A stretch of DNA of 64,000 bases from a bacterium (GTDB taxonomy: Bacteria > Planctomycetota > Planctomycetia > Kolteriales > Kolteriaceae). Under the pieces are notes generated by a model that ran no database searches, was not told the origin of the DNA, and saw only the letters and a program-made list of their open reading frames with translations. Below are positions 54,539 to 64,000 of the stretch, piece after piece (position 1 is the stretch's first letter; every line of letters begins with the position of its first letter). Where the stretch lies: NCBI GenBank assembly GCA_019753235.1, contig JAIELF010000017.1, positions 1-64,000 of the forward strand, given 5' to 3'. A program made the position numbers and the translations under genes.

Positions 54539-55870
54539 TCAATCGAGCCGTTCGGGTGTCGCGGGAACTTGCTCGATCAATTCATTGGGGCCTTTGTCGT
54601 TCTTTTTGAGCATGAAGGCATCGTACAACTCACCGGTAGCAAGGTGCGCTCGGTAGCGTAGCTCGCCTCCATCAACGGTGATGATCTGATAGAGTTGGGT
54701 GTTGCTGGCGGCTCGGACCATCCGGTCGTTGCGGGCAAGATCGTACATCTTCGGGCCACTGACAGAGACGACATACACCGTGCCGCTCTTGCCGGATTGT
54801 GTCGTCGTCCCCTCGGCCACGTTCTGACCCATCACCATGCCGGTTCGGGCATAAGTGTGGTCGTGTCCCTGGAGAACAAGGTCAACGTGGAAGCGATCGA
54901 AGATCGGCTGCCAGTTCTTGCGGATAATCGGATTGTCTCGCTTGGGGGCGGCCGAGTAAATCGGATGATGAAAAGTCACTATGGTCCACTTGTTCGGATT
55001 GTCAGCAAGGATGCCTTCCAACCAAGGGACTTGCTCGGTGACATTCTCGTTCGAGTTGAGCGAGATGATGCGGGCTCCTTGATAATCCATCCAGTAGGCC
55101 GTCTCTTCTAGTCCGGCAGGGCCATTGGTGGGAAGCGCGAACTGGGCTCGCCAGAAAGGCGTCAACGAATACTTGGGTGGTGCAGGATTGGTCCGAACCT
55201 CGTACTCGTGGTTGCCCGGCGTCGCGACGCTGGGGATCATCATGTTGGCCCAGCCGCCCGCCCGGTGCCAATCGCCCCACTCGTCGTCCGCACTGGCGTT
55301 GTTGATGAGATCCCCCGCATGCAGAAAGAACCGAGCTTTGGGGGCATCGGTGAAAGACTCTCGAATCACGCGAGACCAATGCTCTTTAATGTCGTTCTGG
55401 GCATCCCCGAAGTAAACAAAAGAGAATGGCTCGGGCTGATCACTGGCGGTGACGAATTGGCTCCACTCCGTCCAGTTCGTGCCATCCCCCACACGAAAGA
55501 GATACTTCGTCGCGGGCTTCAATCCGTCGAACTCGGCCGAGTGATAGTGCGATTCAAAAAGCTTCGACTTGAGCGGCTGGGTCGTCGCGATGACTTCCTT
55601 CGACGTTTTGACGAAGTCCTTGTTCGGTGTCGACTCGGCAATCTGCGCGATTCCCTTGGTCACGGCCGGGCTCGTCCGCCAAGTGACCGCTTGCGACGTC
55701 TTAGGGTCCTTCGTCCAAGTCAGGATCACGCGATCGGGTGAAAGCGTGGGTCGATGCAGATCTGAGATCGGGATGGCAGAAACGCCTTCGGCAAGTGCGA
55801 CATTCATCCCTCCACCCGAGCAAACGATCAAACCAATCGTGACCACCTGAATAACGTTCGACATTCGCAT
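54539..55870 (-). CDS. purple acid phosphatase-like metallophosphoesterase, exported
   Basis: From the ATG at 55870 the protein has 443 residues: a signal peptide (VIQVVTIGLIVCSGGGMNVALA), an N-terminal fibronectin-like domain (about 33-130, with WTKDPKTSQAVTWRTSP) and a catalytic domain with purple-acid-phosphatase metal motifs FGDAQND, HAGDLINN, GNHE, FHHP and GHDHTYART. These bind a di-metal centre and hydrolyse phosphomonoesters. AAAGGG lies 7 nt before this ATG; a start 117 nt upstream is in frame but would bury the signal peptide. It probably scavenges phosphate in the periplasm. Confidence 0.88.
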   Translation of the reverse strand: MRMSNVIQVVTIGLIVCSGGGMNVALAEGVSAIPISDLHRPTLSPDRVILTWTKDPKTSQAVTWRTSPAVTKGIAQIAESTPNKDFVKTSKEVIATTQPLKSKLFESHYHSAEFDGLKPATKYLFRVGDGTNWTEWSQFVTASDQPEPFSFVYFGDAQNDIKEHWSRVIRESFTDAPKARFFLHAGDLINNASADDEWGDWHRAGGWANMMIPSVATPGNHEYEVRTNPAPPKYSLTPFWRAQFALPTNGPAGLEETAYWMDYQGARIISLNSNENVTEQVPWLEGILADNPNKWTIVTFHHPIYSAAPKRDNPIIRKNWQPIFDRFHVDLVLQGHDHTYARTGMVMGQNVAEGTTTQSGKSGTVYVVSVSGPKMYDLARNDRMVRAASNTQLYQIITVDGGELRYRAHLATGELYDAFMLKKNDKGPNELIEQVPATPERLD

Positions 55871-56094
55871 GCAATGACCCTTTTCGTCCGAACTTTGGAG
55901 ACTCTCTTTGTACAAGGCGACGCGGGTCCTGGTCAGCGGGCATTTCGTTGGGCGTGGTTCTCGATCAGAAAGGACATATCGACGCACCGGCTATCGGGAG
56001 GTGCCGCATTCGGGTCGATTCGTCTATGCTAGTTTCGGGTCGGAAAAACGAGGTGCGGCGGGTGAGTTAGGAGTCCGGTAAAAAGGGTGCCTCC

Positions 56095-57873
56095 TTGGAC
56101 TGGCTTACCAACCTGCTTTTCGGCCCGCCGACGGTGGCGGGCTCGATCCTGATCTATTCTCTGGTGATCGCGATCGGGCGAGTTTTTGGTTCGATTCGCA
56201 TCGGCTCTTTCGAGCTCGGATCCGCCGGCGTGATGTTCGCAGGGTTGATTCTCGGGCATTTCGGTTGGAAAGTGAATGGCGAGGTCCTCGAGTTTGTTCG
56301 GGATTTCGGCCTCATTCTCTTTGTGTTCGCGATCGGTCTTTCGATCGGCCCCGGGTTTCTCAACGCGCTTCGCTCGCACGGGCTGGTGCTCAATACTCTC
56401 GCCTTTGGCTTGGTTTTTTTGGGGGGACTCCTCACCTTTCTGCTCAGCCAGTTCGCAGGTTTAAGCATGCCCATTGCGGTGGGTGTTTTCACGGGTGCCA
56501 CGACCAACACCCCGAGCCTAGCGGTCGTCTCGGCCGTCCTTCGGGAATCTCCTCCGTCGGTTCCGCAAGTGCTCGAAGCGATGGAGCAGTCTTCCCCCCG
56601 ACGTGCCCGACAATGGAAGGAACAAGAGCACTTAACCGAGGAGGATCAGTTACAGATCCAGGCGGAAGCGGCTCGTATGCCAAGTCTCGGCTACGCCGTC
56701 TGCTACCCGGCGGGGATTCTCGGGACTTTGCTCGCGATCTGGCTGATGCGGGTGATCTTTCGCGTTGACCCCTCGACCGAGCTTGAACAAGAGAAGCGTA
56801 GCAATCAAAACCACGCCCCGTCCATTGCCCGGATGGCCGTTAAAGTCACCAATGCAAACCTCGTCGGCGTGGCGATCGAAAAAATCCCGAGCATCGACAG
56901 CATGGCGATCACCATCAGTCGACATCGCCGAGGCGACCAAGTCGAGGTAGCTCGGCCTGATCTGACACTCGCGTTGGGGGACCTATTGTTGGTCGTGGGA
57001 GAGGGGCAGGACATTCGCGATTTTCTCATGATCGTGGGCGAGCCGGTGGACGCCTCCTTCGAAGATCATCGTCACGATGTTCAGACGCAGCGGATCATTG
57101 TGTCGTCGAAGAGCATCGTTGGAAAAACCGTGGCAGGCGTCCATCTGGCGACGCGGTTCGGCGTGCAGGTGACAAGGATTGTTCGTTCGGGAATCGAGCT
57201 CTCGGCCGCCGGTCGAACGCCGTTGCAATTGGGCGACGAACTCGTCGTTGTGGGTAATCATTCGGGAATCAAGCGTGTCGCAGAACTGGTGGGCGATGCG
57301 CCTCGCCATCTTTGGCAGCCGGACTTGGTCCCGATCTTCGTGGGTATCGCGTTGGGCGTCTTAGTGGGAAGCTTTCCCGTCACCATTCCCTTTTTCAATG
57401 TCTCTCTTCGACTGGGTCTGGCTGGCGGCGTACTACTTGTCGCCCTGATCGTCAGCAATTGGCATCGCGTTGGACCGCTGGTTTGGTTCCTCAAGCCTTC
57501 CGCTGGCTTTCTGATGAGAGAGATGGGGATTGCTCTCTTCTTAGCTTCCGTCGGGCTTCGTAGTGGCGATCGATTTGTCGAGACGCTCGTCGAGGGGGAT
57601 GGTTTCCGCTGGATGGCCATGGGGGTCGTGATCACCGCGGTTCCGCTGTTCATCGTGAGCGCGGTCGGCTATCGCCTGGTGGGGATTCCATTCTTGTCGA
57701 TGGCCGGCCTTCTCGCGGGAGGGATGACGGCGCCGGCGGCGTTGTCCTTCGCCAATGCACAAGCCCCCTCCGATCAACCAAGCCTTGCCTACGCCAGCGT
57801 GTTCCCCCTGACGATGATCCTGCGGATCGTGTGTGCGCAGAGTCTTGTTATGTGGTATCTCAGCACCCCTTAA
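56095..57873 (+). CDS. AspT/YidE-type transporter with two RCK_C domains
   Basis: A 592-aa membrane protein. The N-terminal five-helix half carries FELGSAGVMFAGLILGHFGW and GATTNTPSLAVVSAVL; the C-terminal half repeats the layout and ends with the related GGMTAPAALSFANAQAPSDQPSLAYASVFPLTMIL. Two TrkA-C (RCK_C) domains sit between them (about 240-310 and 325-400). This is the aspartate:alanine exchanger family, with YidE/YbjL as uncharacterised members. The substrate is probably a small dicarboxylate or amino acid. The TTG start has AAGGG 7 nt upstream. The gap to the CBS genes is 263 bp. Confidence 0.87.
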   Translation: MDWLTNLLFGPPTVAGSILIYSLVIAIGRVFGSIRIGSFELGSAGVMFAGLILGHFGWKVNGEVLEFVRDFGLILFVFAIGLSIGPGFLNALRSHGLVLNTLAFGLVFLGGLLTFLLSQFAGLSMPIAVGVFTGATTNTPSLAVVSAVLRESPPSVPQVLEAMEQSSPRRARQWKEQEHLTEEDQLQIQAEAARMPSLGYAVCYPAGILGTLLAIWLMRVIFRVDPSTELEQEKRSNQNHAPSIARMAVKVTNANLVGVAIEKIPSIDSMAITISRHRRGDQVEVARPDLTLALGDLLLVVGEGQDIRDFLMIVGEPVDASFEDHRHDVQTQRIIVSSKSIVGKTVAGVHLATRFGVQVTRIVRSGIELSAAGRTPLQLGDELVVVGNHSGIKRVAELVGDAPRHLWQPDLVPIFVGIALGVLVGSFPVTIPFFNVSLRLGLAGGVLLVALIVSNWHRVGPLVWFLKPSAGFLMREMGIALFLASVGLRSGDRFVETLVEGDGFRWMAMGVVITAVPLFIVSAVGYRLVGIPFLSMAGLLAGGMTAPAALSFANAQAPSDQPSLAYASVFPLTMILRIVCAQSLVMWYLSTP

Positions 57874-58136
57874 TCGCGTTGGACCGATGCCGAGAAAGTG
57901 CGATTTCGCCCACGAGTGTGCGGCAAGCGTCCATTGCCCGCACGCGTTGGGACTTCCTGGGACCGATTGGGTCGATGCCATAATCACGTCATTGCCGAGA
58001 GTGCAGCGATTTTCCGATTCGGCCTGTTTTCCTGCGGTGTCGGCATCCGCCTTGCAAAACAGAATGGCGGAAAAGACGCACGATAGCAAGGGTCTGCGGC
58101 GGGGTCGCGCGTCCAAGGTTGAAAGGGATCGTGGCC

Positions 58137-58604
58137 ATGGGACTACGACTTGGATTGGAGAATGATCGGGTTGCCGATCTTCGACTCCGCATCGCGATAC
58201 GCATCTTGCCCCTCAACAGTGTTCGGCAAGCGGTGCTCCTCATGAAAACGCACGGCATTGGCTGCGTCTTTCTGACGGATGCCAATGATAAGCCGCTCGG
58301 AATCTTCACCGAAGCGCATCTGCTTCGATTGCTTCGGGATCGTCCCGAGGGTCTTCATGAACCGGTCGGGCGACATGTGGCTCATCATGTCGAGTCGATT
58401 TCGGAAGACGCGTCGATCGAGCAGCTCATCCGCTTGATGCAATCGAAAGATCTGCGGTTCGTTGCCGTCACTGATCAAGCAGGTCGATTGGTCGGCGTGA
58501 CCGGTCAAAAGAGCTTGATGGAGTATGTGGCCGAGTACTATCCGAACCAAGTCATGGTCGCTCGGACGGCCTCCTGCCGATCCCTTCAGCGAGAAGGAGC
58601 CTAA
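58137..58604 (+). CDS. CBS-pair protein (first of two)
   Basis: A 155-aa protein that is almost only two CBS motifs: RILPLNSVRQAVLLMKTHGIGCVFLTDANDKPLGIFTEAHLLRLL and HVESISEDASIEQLIRLMQSKDLRFVAVTDQAGRLVGVTGQKSLMEYV. CBS pairs bind adenosine nucleotides such as AMP or ATP and report energy state. The ATG at 58137 has AGGGA about 9 nt upstream; a TTG 18 nt earlier is also open. It stops 2 nt before the next CBS gene, so the two are surely co-transcribed. The C-terminus carries a short tail. Confidence 0.85.
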   Translation: MGLRLGLENDRVADLRLRIAIRILPLNSVRQAVLLMKTHGIGCVFLTDANDKPLGIFTEAHLLRLLRDRPEGLHEPVGRHVAHHVESISEDASIEQLIRLMQSKDLRFVAVTDQAGRLVGVTGQKSLMEYVAEYYPNQVMVARTASCRSLQREGA

Positions 58605-58606
58605 AC

Positions 58607-59098
58607 ATGTCTCGAACATCTTTCGGCGGGCCTGCGGATCCTGATTATGTCGATCCCATGACCTGTTACGAACCACCTGCATTCAACGACGCCGTCGAAG
58701 CATCGCTCGCGCAGATGTCTGTCGGTCAAATCAAAGCGGTTCCACTGGCGATGATTGACGCTTTGGAGAGTGTCGAAGAAGCCGTCCGCCAGTTGGCCGA
58801 CCATCACATCGCCTGTTTGATGGTCATGGAAAACGATCGACTGGTCGGTGTTTTCACCGAACGAGACGTGTTGATGAAGCTGGCCGAGAACTATGACGGC
58901 TGGAGCGATCGCCCGGTTCGCGAATTCATGACGGCGTCGCCGGTCACGGTTTTGGATGTCGATCCAGTCTCGACAGCCGTCTCCGTTTTAGCGGTTCAGG
59001 GATATCGCCATGTACCGGTTTTGGACCTCGATGACACGGTCGTCGGGATCGTCAGCCCCAACCGCGTCCTCGATTTTCTTCAATCGCAACTCGATTGA
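58607..59098 (+). CDS. CBS-pair protein (second of two)
   Basis: The 163-aa product has about 35 residues before its CBS pair: VPLAMIDALESVEEAVRQLADHHIACLMVMENDRLVGVFTERDVLMKLAENY and FMTASPVTVLDVDPVSTAVSVLAVQGYRHVPVLDLDDTVVGIVSPNRVL. AAGGAG lies 7 nt before its ATG, one of the best sites in the window. Being tightly linked to the first CBS gene, it may form a heteromer that senses adenylates. The N-terminal 35 residues (GPADPDYVDPMTCYEPPAFND) are unusual and may contact a partner. No partner enzyme is evident. Confidence 0.88.
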   Translation: MSRTSFGGPADPDYVDPMTCYEPPAFNDAVEASLAQMSVGQIKAVPLAMIDALESVEEAVRQLADHHIACLMVMENDRLVGVFTERDVLMKLAENYDGWSDRPVREFMTASPVTVLDVDPVSTAVSVLAVQGYRHVPVLDLDDTVVGIVSPNRVLDFLQSQLD

Positions 59099-59203
59099 TT
59101 ATTGAAGGCTCTTGCGGGTGAAGCCGTCGACGCCAACAAAATGGCTCGGCGGTTCATCTCTTTACGTGGCCGCGAAATCACGATTCGATCCGCGCACTTT
59201 GTT

Positions 59204-59662
59204 CTAGCTCGACAGATGGCGACATGCTGCGATGCTGCCCACAGATTCGTCGACCTTATCTTGAGTATAAACTTGCACTTGATAACTGAGCAGATCGAGC
59301 GGGGTAAGACCTGTGTAGCGAGTCCCTTTCTCTCCCGAGTAATAGAGACTGGTGGCCAGGCCTTTCAGACCCAAGCGAAGAAACCGCAATCCAACGCCCA
59401 AAGGGCCAGGCATCCGCGTTCCCCGCTCGCCCGCTTGGACTAATAACCAGGCGAATCCCCTCGGAAGAGAACCGACGACGCTCAAAAGCATGAGAAGGCT
59501 CGACCGATCATCCTCGGGGAGAAGGGAGATCGCGAACCCAGCATGCTCGGCACATCCCAATCGCGAGAATGAGGGAAATTCGCCGTCGCCGGGAAAGTGA
59601 ATGTCGCCGATCTTTTCGATCCCTCTCAACTGGGTCGGCGTCAATGGTACGGGTGATGTCAT
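59204..59662 (-). CDS. small partner of GMC oxidoreductase (gluconate DH subunit 3-like?)
   Basis: A 152-aa protein whose ATG overlaps the GMC gene's stop (ATGA). It has helices and the segment IHFPGDGEFPSFSRLGC; the remainder (RSSLLMLLSVVGSLPRGFAWLLVQ, then LKGLATSLYYSG) is helical. This pattern and position resemble small subunits of membrane-bound GMC dehydrogenases such as gluconate 2-dehydrogenase subunit 3, which is usually Tat-exported, but no such signal is seen here. The assignment is tentative. The product may be an electron-transfer or assembly partner. Confidence 0.6.
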   Translation of the reverse strand: MTSPVPLTPTQLRGIEKIGDIHFPGDGEFPSFSRLGCAEHAGFAISLLPEDDRSSLLMLLSVVGSLPRGFAWLLVQAGERGTRMPGPLGVGLRFLRLGLKGLATSLYYSGEKGTRYTGLTPLDLLSYQVQVYTQDKVDESVGSIAACRHLSS

Positions 59663-61131
59663 GATGTCACCACCTCCTTCGATGATGGGGTGATATCCGG
59701 TTTACCCAGAAGATGTCGGCTTGCTCGAACAGTGAGCGCCATGATCGTCCACGATGGATTAAGTCCCGGCGCTCTGGGAAAGATACTGGAGTCTGCGGCC
59801 AAAACATTGGGGTGATCGTGAACTTCGAAATCAGGATTCACCACGCTCTGAGAGCCGTCTTGTCCCATGGGACATCCGCCCATGAGATGCAATCCGAAAC
59901 CTTGATCGCAATGAAGAACTTGCTTCGCGCCGGCAGCATGATGAAGTTCCGTGGTGACGTTGTAGCCTCGCTGAAGTTTCTCTTTGTCCGCTGCCGAGAG
60001 GGGCTTATCCGCGATGACTTTACCGCTCGAGGTAACATGAATCGTTCCCAACGGCTCGTCCATGGTCGCGTATTCGATCGACGTCAGATAGCGATACTGA
60101 CGCATCAATTTCAAGTGGTCTATCCCCGTCCCAGGAAGCAACATCGCGGTGGCGATCGGTCCCGCAAAGACATTCTCAAGCTTAACGCCCAGCGAGCGAA
60201 GCTTACCGTCGTGTGCCTGCACGGATTGTAACGGCCCCTTGTGGGCGTCGACCGGTTCGTCATACACCCCAAAGGTCATGAACTGTGGATGGCAGCAGAA
60301 GTTCTTTCCAAGAGCGGGGAGTTTGCAGGCGAGATCCGAAGATCGTTTAAGAATCCGGGTGTTGCCGAAACATCCCGCGGCGAGAACCGCTCGGCGAGCC
60401 TTCACTATCTTCTCTTGGCCACGCTGCTTTCCCGCGATCAAAACGTGGTCTCGTTTATCTTCGATGTGGTCGACTTCAAAATCGATTTCCACCTCCATGC
60501 CGCGAGCCCGTGCGTTTGGTATGCACTGCACTAGTGTGCTCTGCTTCGCATCACGCGGACAGCCACCCAAGCAGACGATGCAGTCAGACCCACGATCATG
60601 TCGGCAATCATCCTGCGAACGAATCAGAGGCTTCCAATGATAGCCGCACTGATCGAACGCTTGGGTGAAGAGCCGAGCGTTGCGGTTGTAATGTTCGATC
60701 GGGATGGGCCCCTTCGCGACGGAGGCATCTAGGTAGTCGTAGTAGGGGGCCATCTGCGAGACTTGAAAGAACTCGATCCCGGTCTGGTCGCGCCATGCGT
60801 TCCAGGCCACATCGTCGAAGCGATCGAGGTCGGCTTGATTGACGACCGAGGTCCCTCCCAGGCACTTGCCCCGAAGGAATCCCAATCGGGCATCCTTGCT
60901 GAATTCGATGCCGCCCCCCCAGAAGAGCGATGACGAAGCTCGGTACTCGTTGGGCGGAAAACGTTTTCGGTCAAATGCTTTACCCGCCTCGAGCAAAAGG
61001 CAAGACGCTCCCCCCGCGGTCAACTCATCCGCCATCCGTCCGCCCGATACCCCCGACCCGATGATCACAAAGTCGTGCATGCCAGGCGCCTTTTCATGAT
61101 GGAACGACCGCGACTGTTCCGTTGTATCCAT
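59659..61131 (-). CDS. GMC family oxidoreductase
   Basis: The 490-aa protein begins with the Rossmann FAD motif FVIIGSGVSGGRMADEL (GSGVSG, 25-30) and ends with the GMC closing block HLMGGCPMG, then NVLAADSSIFPRAPGLNPSWTIMAL. A Cys-rich segment (CRHDRGSDCIVCLGGCPRDAK, about 172-192) has four Cys in a spacing that could bind an iron-sulfur cluster, as in some GMC dehydrogenases linked to cytochromes. There is no signal peptide. AGGGG lies 8 nt before the ATG. The alcohol or sugar substrate is unknown. The small downstream gene overlaps and is probably a subunit. Confidence 0.88.
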   Translation of the reverse strand: MDTTEQSRSFHHEKAPGMHDFVIIGSGVSGGRMADELTAGGASCLLLEAGKAFDRKRFPPNEYRASSSLFWGGGIEFSKDARLGFLRGKCLGGTSVVNQADLDRFDDVAWNAWRDQTGIEFFQVSQMAPYYDYLDASVAKGPIPIEHYNRNARLFTQAFDQCGYHWKPLIRSQDDCRHDRGSDCIVCLGGCPRDAKQSTLVQCIPNARARGMEVEIDFEVDHIEDKRDHVLIAGKQRGQEKIVKARRAVLAAGCFGNTRILKRSSDLACKLPALGKNFCCHPQFMTFGVYDEPVDAHKGPLQSVQAHDGKLRSLGVKLENVFAGPIATAMLLPGTGIDHLKLMRQYRYLTSIEYATMDEPLGTIHVTSSGKVIADKPLSAADKEKLQRGYNVTTELHHAAGAKQVLHCDQGFGLHLMGGCPMGQDGSQSVVNPDFEVHDHPNVLAADSSIFPRAPGLNPSWTIMALTVRASRHLLGKPDITPSSKEVVTS

Positions 61132-61730
61132 CGATCAATCCCCTGTTGGTCGCGGCCAAGAGGGGATTGTGTAAAAGGTGGAGCTTCCTCACGACAATCG
61201 ATGGTTCGCAGCGAATGCCCATCTAACTTACCGCAGCCGACATCGATTCGCCACGGGGATGATGAAGTAGCCCAAATCCAACACAAACGGGGCAGAAAGG
61301 CAGGGCTCGGTTGGCGAAAGAATTTACTTGGGCAAATGTCCTGCAAAAACGGGAAGGAACCTGTTTGGCAGTATTCCGATGAATCCTCTGCAATTTAGAC
61401 CGAAACAGTGGGGACGAAAGGAGGTGCTGCTGCCGATATGGCTGTTAGGGCGGGTTTGGCGGGGTGGTCTGGCGTTGATTCGTTGAAGGGTCACTCCGGT
61501 GTCCTAGAATGGAGTAGTTGCGAGACAGCCGGCAGGATGCCACCGGTCGCGGTTTCGCATGTGGTGACTCAAGGGCGGATATTGCGTCGGCCCCGACCCA
61601 TAAACGTTTTCTCGCGAAGACGAGCTTGTGGGATCGGGTGGGCGTGCTACCATGAGCCGCTATTTTTGGCCGGAACACGCCGAGCGAATCTTGTCTCGGC
61701 CATGGTTCCCAGGGAGCAGGCGAAAGAGCG
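61132..61730. other. 599-bp region upstream of clpC and GMC genes
   Basis: This gap lies between two divergent genes and should hold both promoters. It includes the candidate promoter at 61483-61510 and a G-rich stretch 61410-61480. A ribosome-binding-like AAAGGAGG at 61420 precedes an ATG at 61438 whose frame runs to 61767 and overlaps clpC, but its product resembles no family and is rejected as a gene. Confidence 0.4.
61483..61510 (+). promoter_or_regulatory. clpC: candidate sigma-70 promoter of clpC
   Basis: TTGAAG (61483-61488) and TAGAAT (61505-61510) are separated by 16 bp and resemble -35 and -10 elements, each matching 4-5 of 6 consensus bases. Transcription from here would leave a leader of about 210 nt before clpC. 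Planctomycete promoters are poorly defined, so this is only a candidate; no CtsR or HrcA box was recognised. Confidence 0.35.

Positions 61731-64000
<2,270 letters not shown>

Noticed and set aside
57833..58165. A 110-codon plus-strand frame between the AspT-type carrier and the CBS genes
   Set aside because: It overlaps both neighbours, lacks a ribosome-binding site and has no recognisable family.

Overview
The window looks like a piece of a planctomycete chromosome. The markers are a prepilin-type DUF1559 protein, a very large planctomycete cytochrome protein (PSCyt/DUF1587/DUF1592/DUF1588/DUF1585) followed by its usual Tat-exported DUF1552 partner, many secreted proteins of unknown function, frequent GTG/TTG starts, and moderately GC-rich DNA. 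No rRNA, tRNA, insertion sequence, prophage or CRISPR array was recognised. All calls come from reading the sequence; no database search was run.

Layout. 1-8.1 kb: end of a REC-PilZ regulator, a TetR repressor, a small HTH protein, a YacP-like NYN protein, a secreted DUF6454-like protein, a nucleoside-type MFS permease, a GNAT acetyltransferase, two tiny membrane ORFs and a TIGR03960-type B12/radical SAM protein. 8.2-13.3 kb: an esterase, then a phosphonate block: phnW, phnX, a DAO-family flavoprotein and a translationally coupled DPM1-like glycosyltransferase. 13.4-20.4 kb: a DUF1559 protein, the sulfate importer sbp-cysT-cysW-cysA, and divergently a sigma-54 activator with a GAF-like N-terminus. 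20.7-27.1 kb: a YdjC-type deacetylase, an M1 metallopeptidase with a DUF6702 partner, and a PAS-PAS hybrid histidine kinase.

27.3-34.5 kb (all minus strand): a four-gene cluster joining a ZnuA-like metal-binding lipoprotein to an FtsX/LolD-type ABC module and a large exported membrane protein, then an RluA pseudouridine synthase, a single-domain response regulator and a CNNM-type CBS membrane protein. 34.8-39.4 kb: a four-gene ABC-2 exporter (two ATPases, two permeases) and RdgB. 39.5-45.4 kb: a polytopic membrane protein, an orphan ModA, and an MFS carrier coupled to a sialidase. 45.5-51.1 kb: the giant PSCyt protein and DUF1552. 51.1-57.9 kb: a secreted protein with duplicated modules, a BON-repeat protein with a perfect hairpin in its leader, a purple acid phosphatase-like enzyme and an AspT/YidE-type carrier. 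58.1-64 kb: two CBS-pair proteins, a GMC oxidoreductase with a small partner, and the start of clpC, which runs off the right edge.

Themes. The window is rich in scavenging functions: phosphonate C-P cleavage, sulfate and molybdate uptake, probable zinc uptake, sialic-acid release, nucleoside uptake and esterase/phosphatase activities. Tight ATGA/GTGA overlaps mark several operons. The least explained pieces are the hybrid metal-ABC cluster, the flavoprotein-glycosyltransferase extension of the phnWX block, and the duplicated-module secreted protein.
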